Shown in pieces: positions 31,645 to 32,394 of a stretch of DNA of 32,394 nt. Each line of letters begins with the position of its first letter. Within the stretch, counting starts at the first letter, position 1. Origin of the DNA: Halalkalibacter akibai JCM 9157. Its GTDB lineage: Bacteria; Bacillota; Bacilli; Bacillales; Bacillaceae_D. Made by a program: the position numbers and the translations under genes. The notes beneath the pieces were generated by a model. The model was not told the DNA's origin. It saw only the letters and a list, made by a program, of their open reading frames with translations, and did not search any database. The DNA lies in the NCBI RefSeq assembly GCF_000513135.1, contig NZ_BAUV01000046.1, forward strand, positions 1 to 32,394. The letters run 5' to 3'.

Positions 31645-31720
31645 GGAGGATTAGCTCAGCTGGGAGAGCACCTGCCTTACAAGCAGGGGGTCGGCGGTTC
31701 GATCCCGTCATCCTCCACCA
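31645..31720 (+). tRNA. tRNA-Val (TAC)
   Basis: 76 bases. Acceptor GGAGGAT/ATCCTCC, anticodon TAC in the loop CTTACAA, CCA encoded. Confidence 0.95.
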
Positions 31721-31724
31721 TTTT

Positions 31725-31801
31725 GGTCCGGTAGTTCAGTTGGTTAGAATGCCTGCCTGTCACGCAGGAGGTCGCGGGTTCGAGTCCCGTCCGGACCGCC
31801 A
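31725..31801 (+). tRNA. tRNA-Asp (GTC)
   Basis: 77 bases. Acceptor GGTCCGG/CCGGACC, anticodon GTC in the loop CTGTCAC, CCA encoded. Confidence 0.95.
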
Positions 31802-31816
31802 ATTTTATATTATTTC

Positions 31817-31898
31817 GCGGGTGTGGCGGAATTGGCAGACGCGCTAGACTTAGGATCTAGTGTCTTATGACGTGGGGGTTCGACTCCCTTCACCCGCA
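31817..31898 (+). tRNA. tRNA-Leu (TAG), CCA not encoded
   Basis: 82 bases, class II with a long variable arm. Acceptor GCGGGTG/CACCCGC, anticodon TAG in the loop CTTAGGA. The discriminator A is followed by CTT, so the CCA end must be added after transcription. It is the only tRNA of the ten without an encoded CCA. Confidence 0.93.
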
Positions 31899-31928
31899 CT
31901 TTGATTATTATAATAACTTGGTGTAAAC

Positions 31929-32015
<87 letters not shown>

Positions 32016-32038
32016 ATTAATTCAACTTAAATCAAAAA

Positions 32039-32115
32039 CGGGAAGTGGCTCAGCTTGGTAGAGCACCTGGTTTGGGACCAGGGGGTCGCAGGTTCAAATC
32101 CTGTCTTCCCGACCA
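32039..32115 (+). tRNA. tRNA-Pro (TGG)
   Basis: 77 bases. Acceptor CGGGAAG/CTTCCCG, anticodon TGG in the loop TTTGGGA, CCA encoded. Confidence 0.95.
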
Positions 32116-32128
32116 TCTTATTTTATAT

Positions 32129-32202
32129 GCGGGTGTAGTTTAATGGTAAAACCTCAGCCTTCCAAGCTGATGTTGTGAGTTCGATTCTCATCACCCGCTC
32201 CA
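32129..32202 (+). tRNA. tRNA-Gly (TCC)
   Basis: 74 bases. Acceptor GCGGGTG/CACCCGC, anticodon TCC in the loop CTTCCAA, discriminator T, CCA encoded. Confidence 0.95.
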
Positions 32203-32246
32203 AAAAAACACAAGAAAATGTCACGTCTTTTTTTTATGCCTTTTTT

Positions 32247-32323
<77 letters not shown>

Positions 32324-32333
32324 AAAAAAGTTG

Positions 32334-32362
32334 TTGACTTCCTTGAAGATTAGTAGTAACAT
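32334..32362 (+). promoter_or_regulatory. Promoter at the right edge of the window
   Basis: TTGACT (32334-32339), 17 bases, TAACAT (32357-32362), just after tRNA-Ile. It points to a new unit beyond the window, possibly another stable RNA operon. Confidence 0.55.
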
Positions 32363-32394
32363 TTTAAAAGTCGCCATTGAGCGATACATTAGTT

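Noticed and set aside
32203-32246. Terminator between tRNA-Gly and tRNA-Ile
   Set aside because: There is a run of eight T but only a 4-base stem can be drawn in front of it.

Overview
This window is a chromosomal segment of a low-GC, Gram-positive, spore-forming Bacillaceae, probably an alkaliphile-type Bacillus relative (Halalkalibacter/Alkalihalobacillus-like). The evidence is the AT-rich sequence, AGGAGG-type ribosome sites with frequent GTG/TTG starts, a Bacillus-type mannitol operon, and a long block (rhomboid - acpS - ydcC - alr - ndoAI/ndoA - rsbRSTUVW-sigB-rsbX - tex - cmpA - sprT - tRNA cluster) in the order of the B. subtilis ydcA-ydcK region. The genus is an inference. No phage, IS element, CRISPR array or rRNA gene was found in the window. 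LAYOUT: 1-6080 is a mannitol locus, mtlA - (575-base gap with a nested palindromic repeat) - mtlR-mtlF-mtlD, closed by a strong terminator. 6130-9563 holds a HEM4-family gene and the 5-oxoprolinase genes pxpB-pxpC-pxpA. 9866-14471 holds single-gene units: YitT-like membrane protein, GNAT acetyltransferase, AlsT amino-acid symporter with a GlnR/TnrA box, RDD membrane protein, HxlR-type regulator and UspA protein. 14586-14925 carries two very small genes absent from ordinary ORF calling. MgtE follows on the minus strand. 16534-17499 is a Fur-box-controlled two-gene unit (DUF2325-like protein plus an unrecognised helical protein). 17714-19417 holds a metal-binding lipoprotein and a rhomboid protease. 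19528-23223 runs acpS, ydcC, alr and the EndoA toxin-antitoxin pair. 23367-28211 is the complete eight-gene sigma-B stress module. Tex, cmpA (minus strand) and a SprT-like gene follow. 31350-32323 contains ten tRNA genes (Asn, Ser, Glu, Val, Asp, Leu-TAG, Leu-GAG, Pro, Gly, Ile), and another promoter sits at the right edge. HOW THE GENES WORK TOGETHER: MtlA and MtlF import and phosphorylate mannitol, MtlD oxidises mannitol-1-phosphate to fructose-6-phosphate, and MtlR senses PTS phosphorylation to switch the genes on. PxpABC opens 5-oxoproline to glutamate. AlsT probably imports glutamine or alanine and carries a nitrogen-control site. RsbR/RsbS/RsbT form the stressosome; released RsbT activates the phosphatase RsbU, which dephosphorylates RsbV; RsbV pulls RsbW off sigma-B; RsbX resets the stressosome. 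Inside the module is a sigma-B-type promoter for rsbV-rsbW-sigB-rsbX. MOST NOTABLE: tRNA-Leu(GAG) contains an intact, unoccupied ICEBs1-type attachment sequence; pxpB seems to start at CTG and has almost no room for its own promoter; the Fur-controlled pair is poorly characterised; the mtlA-mtlR gap holds an element with three nested inverted repeats. Most of the window is conserved housekeeping and stress sequence, and I saw nothing that looks like a large undescribed system. Coordinates, motif positions and residue numbers were counted by hand; functions come from family recognition, not database searches.
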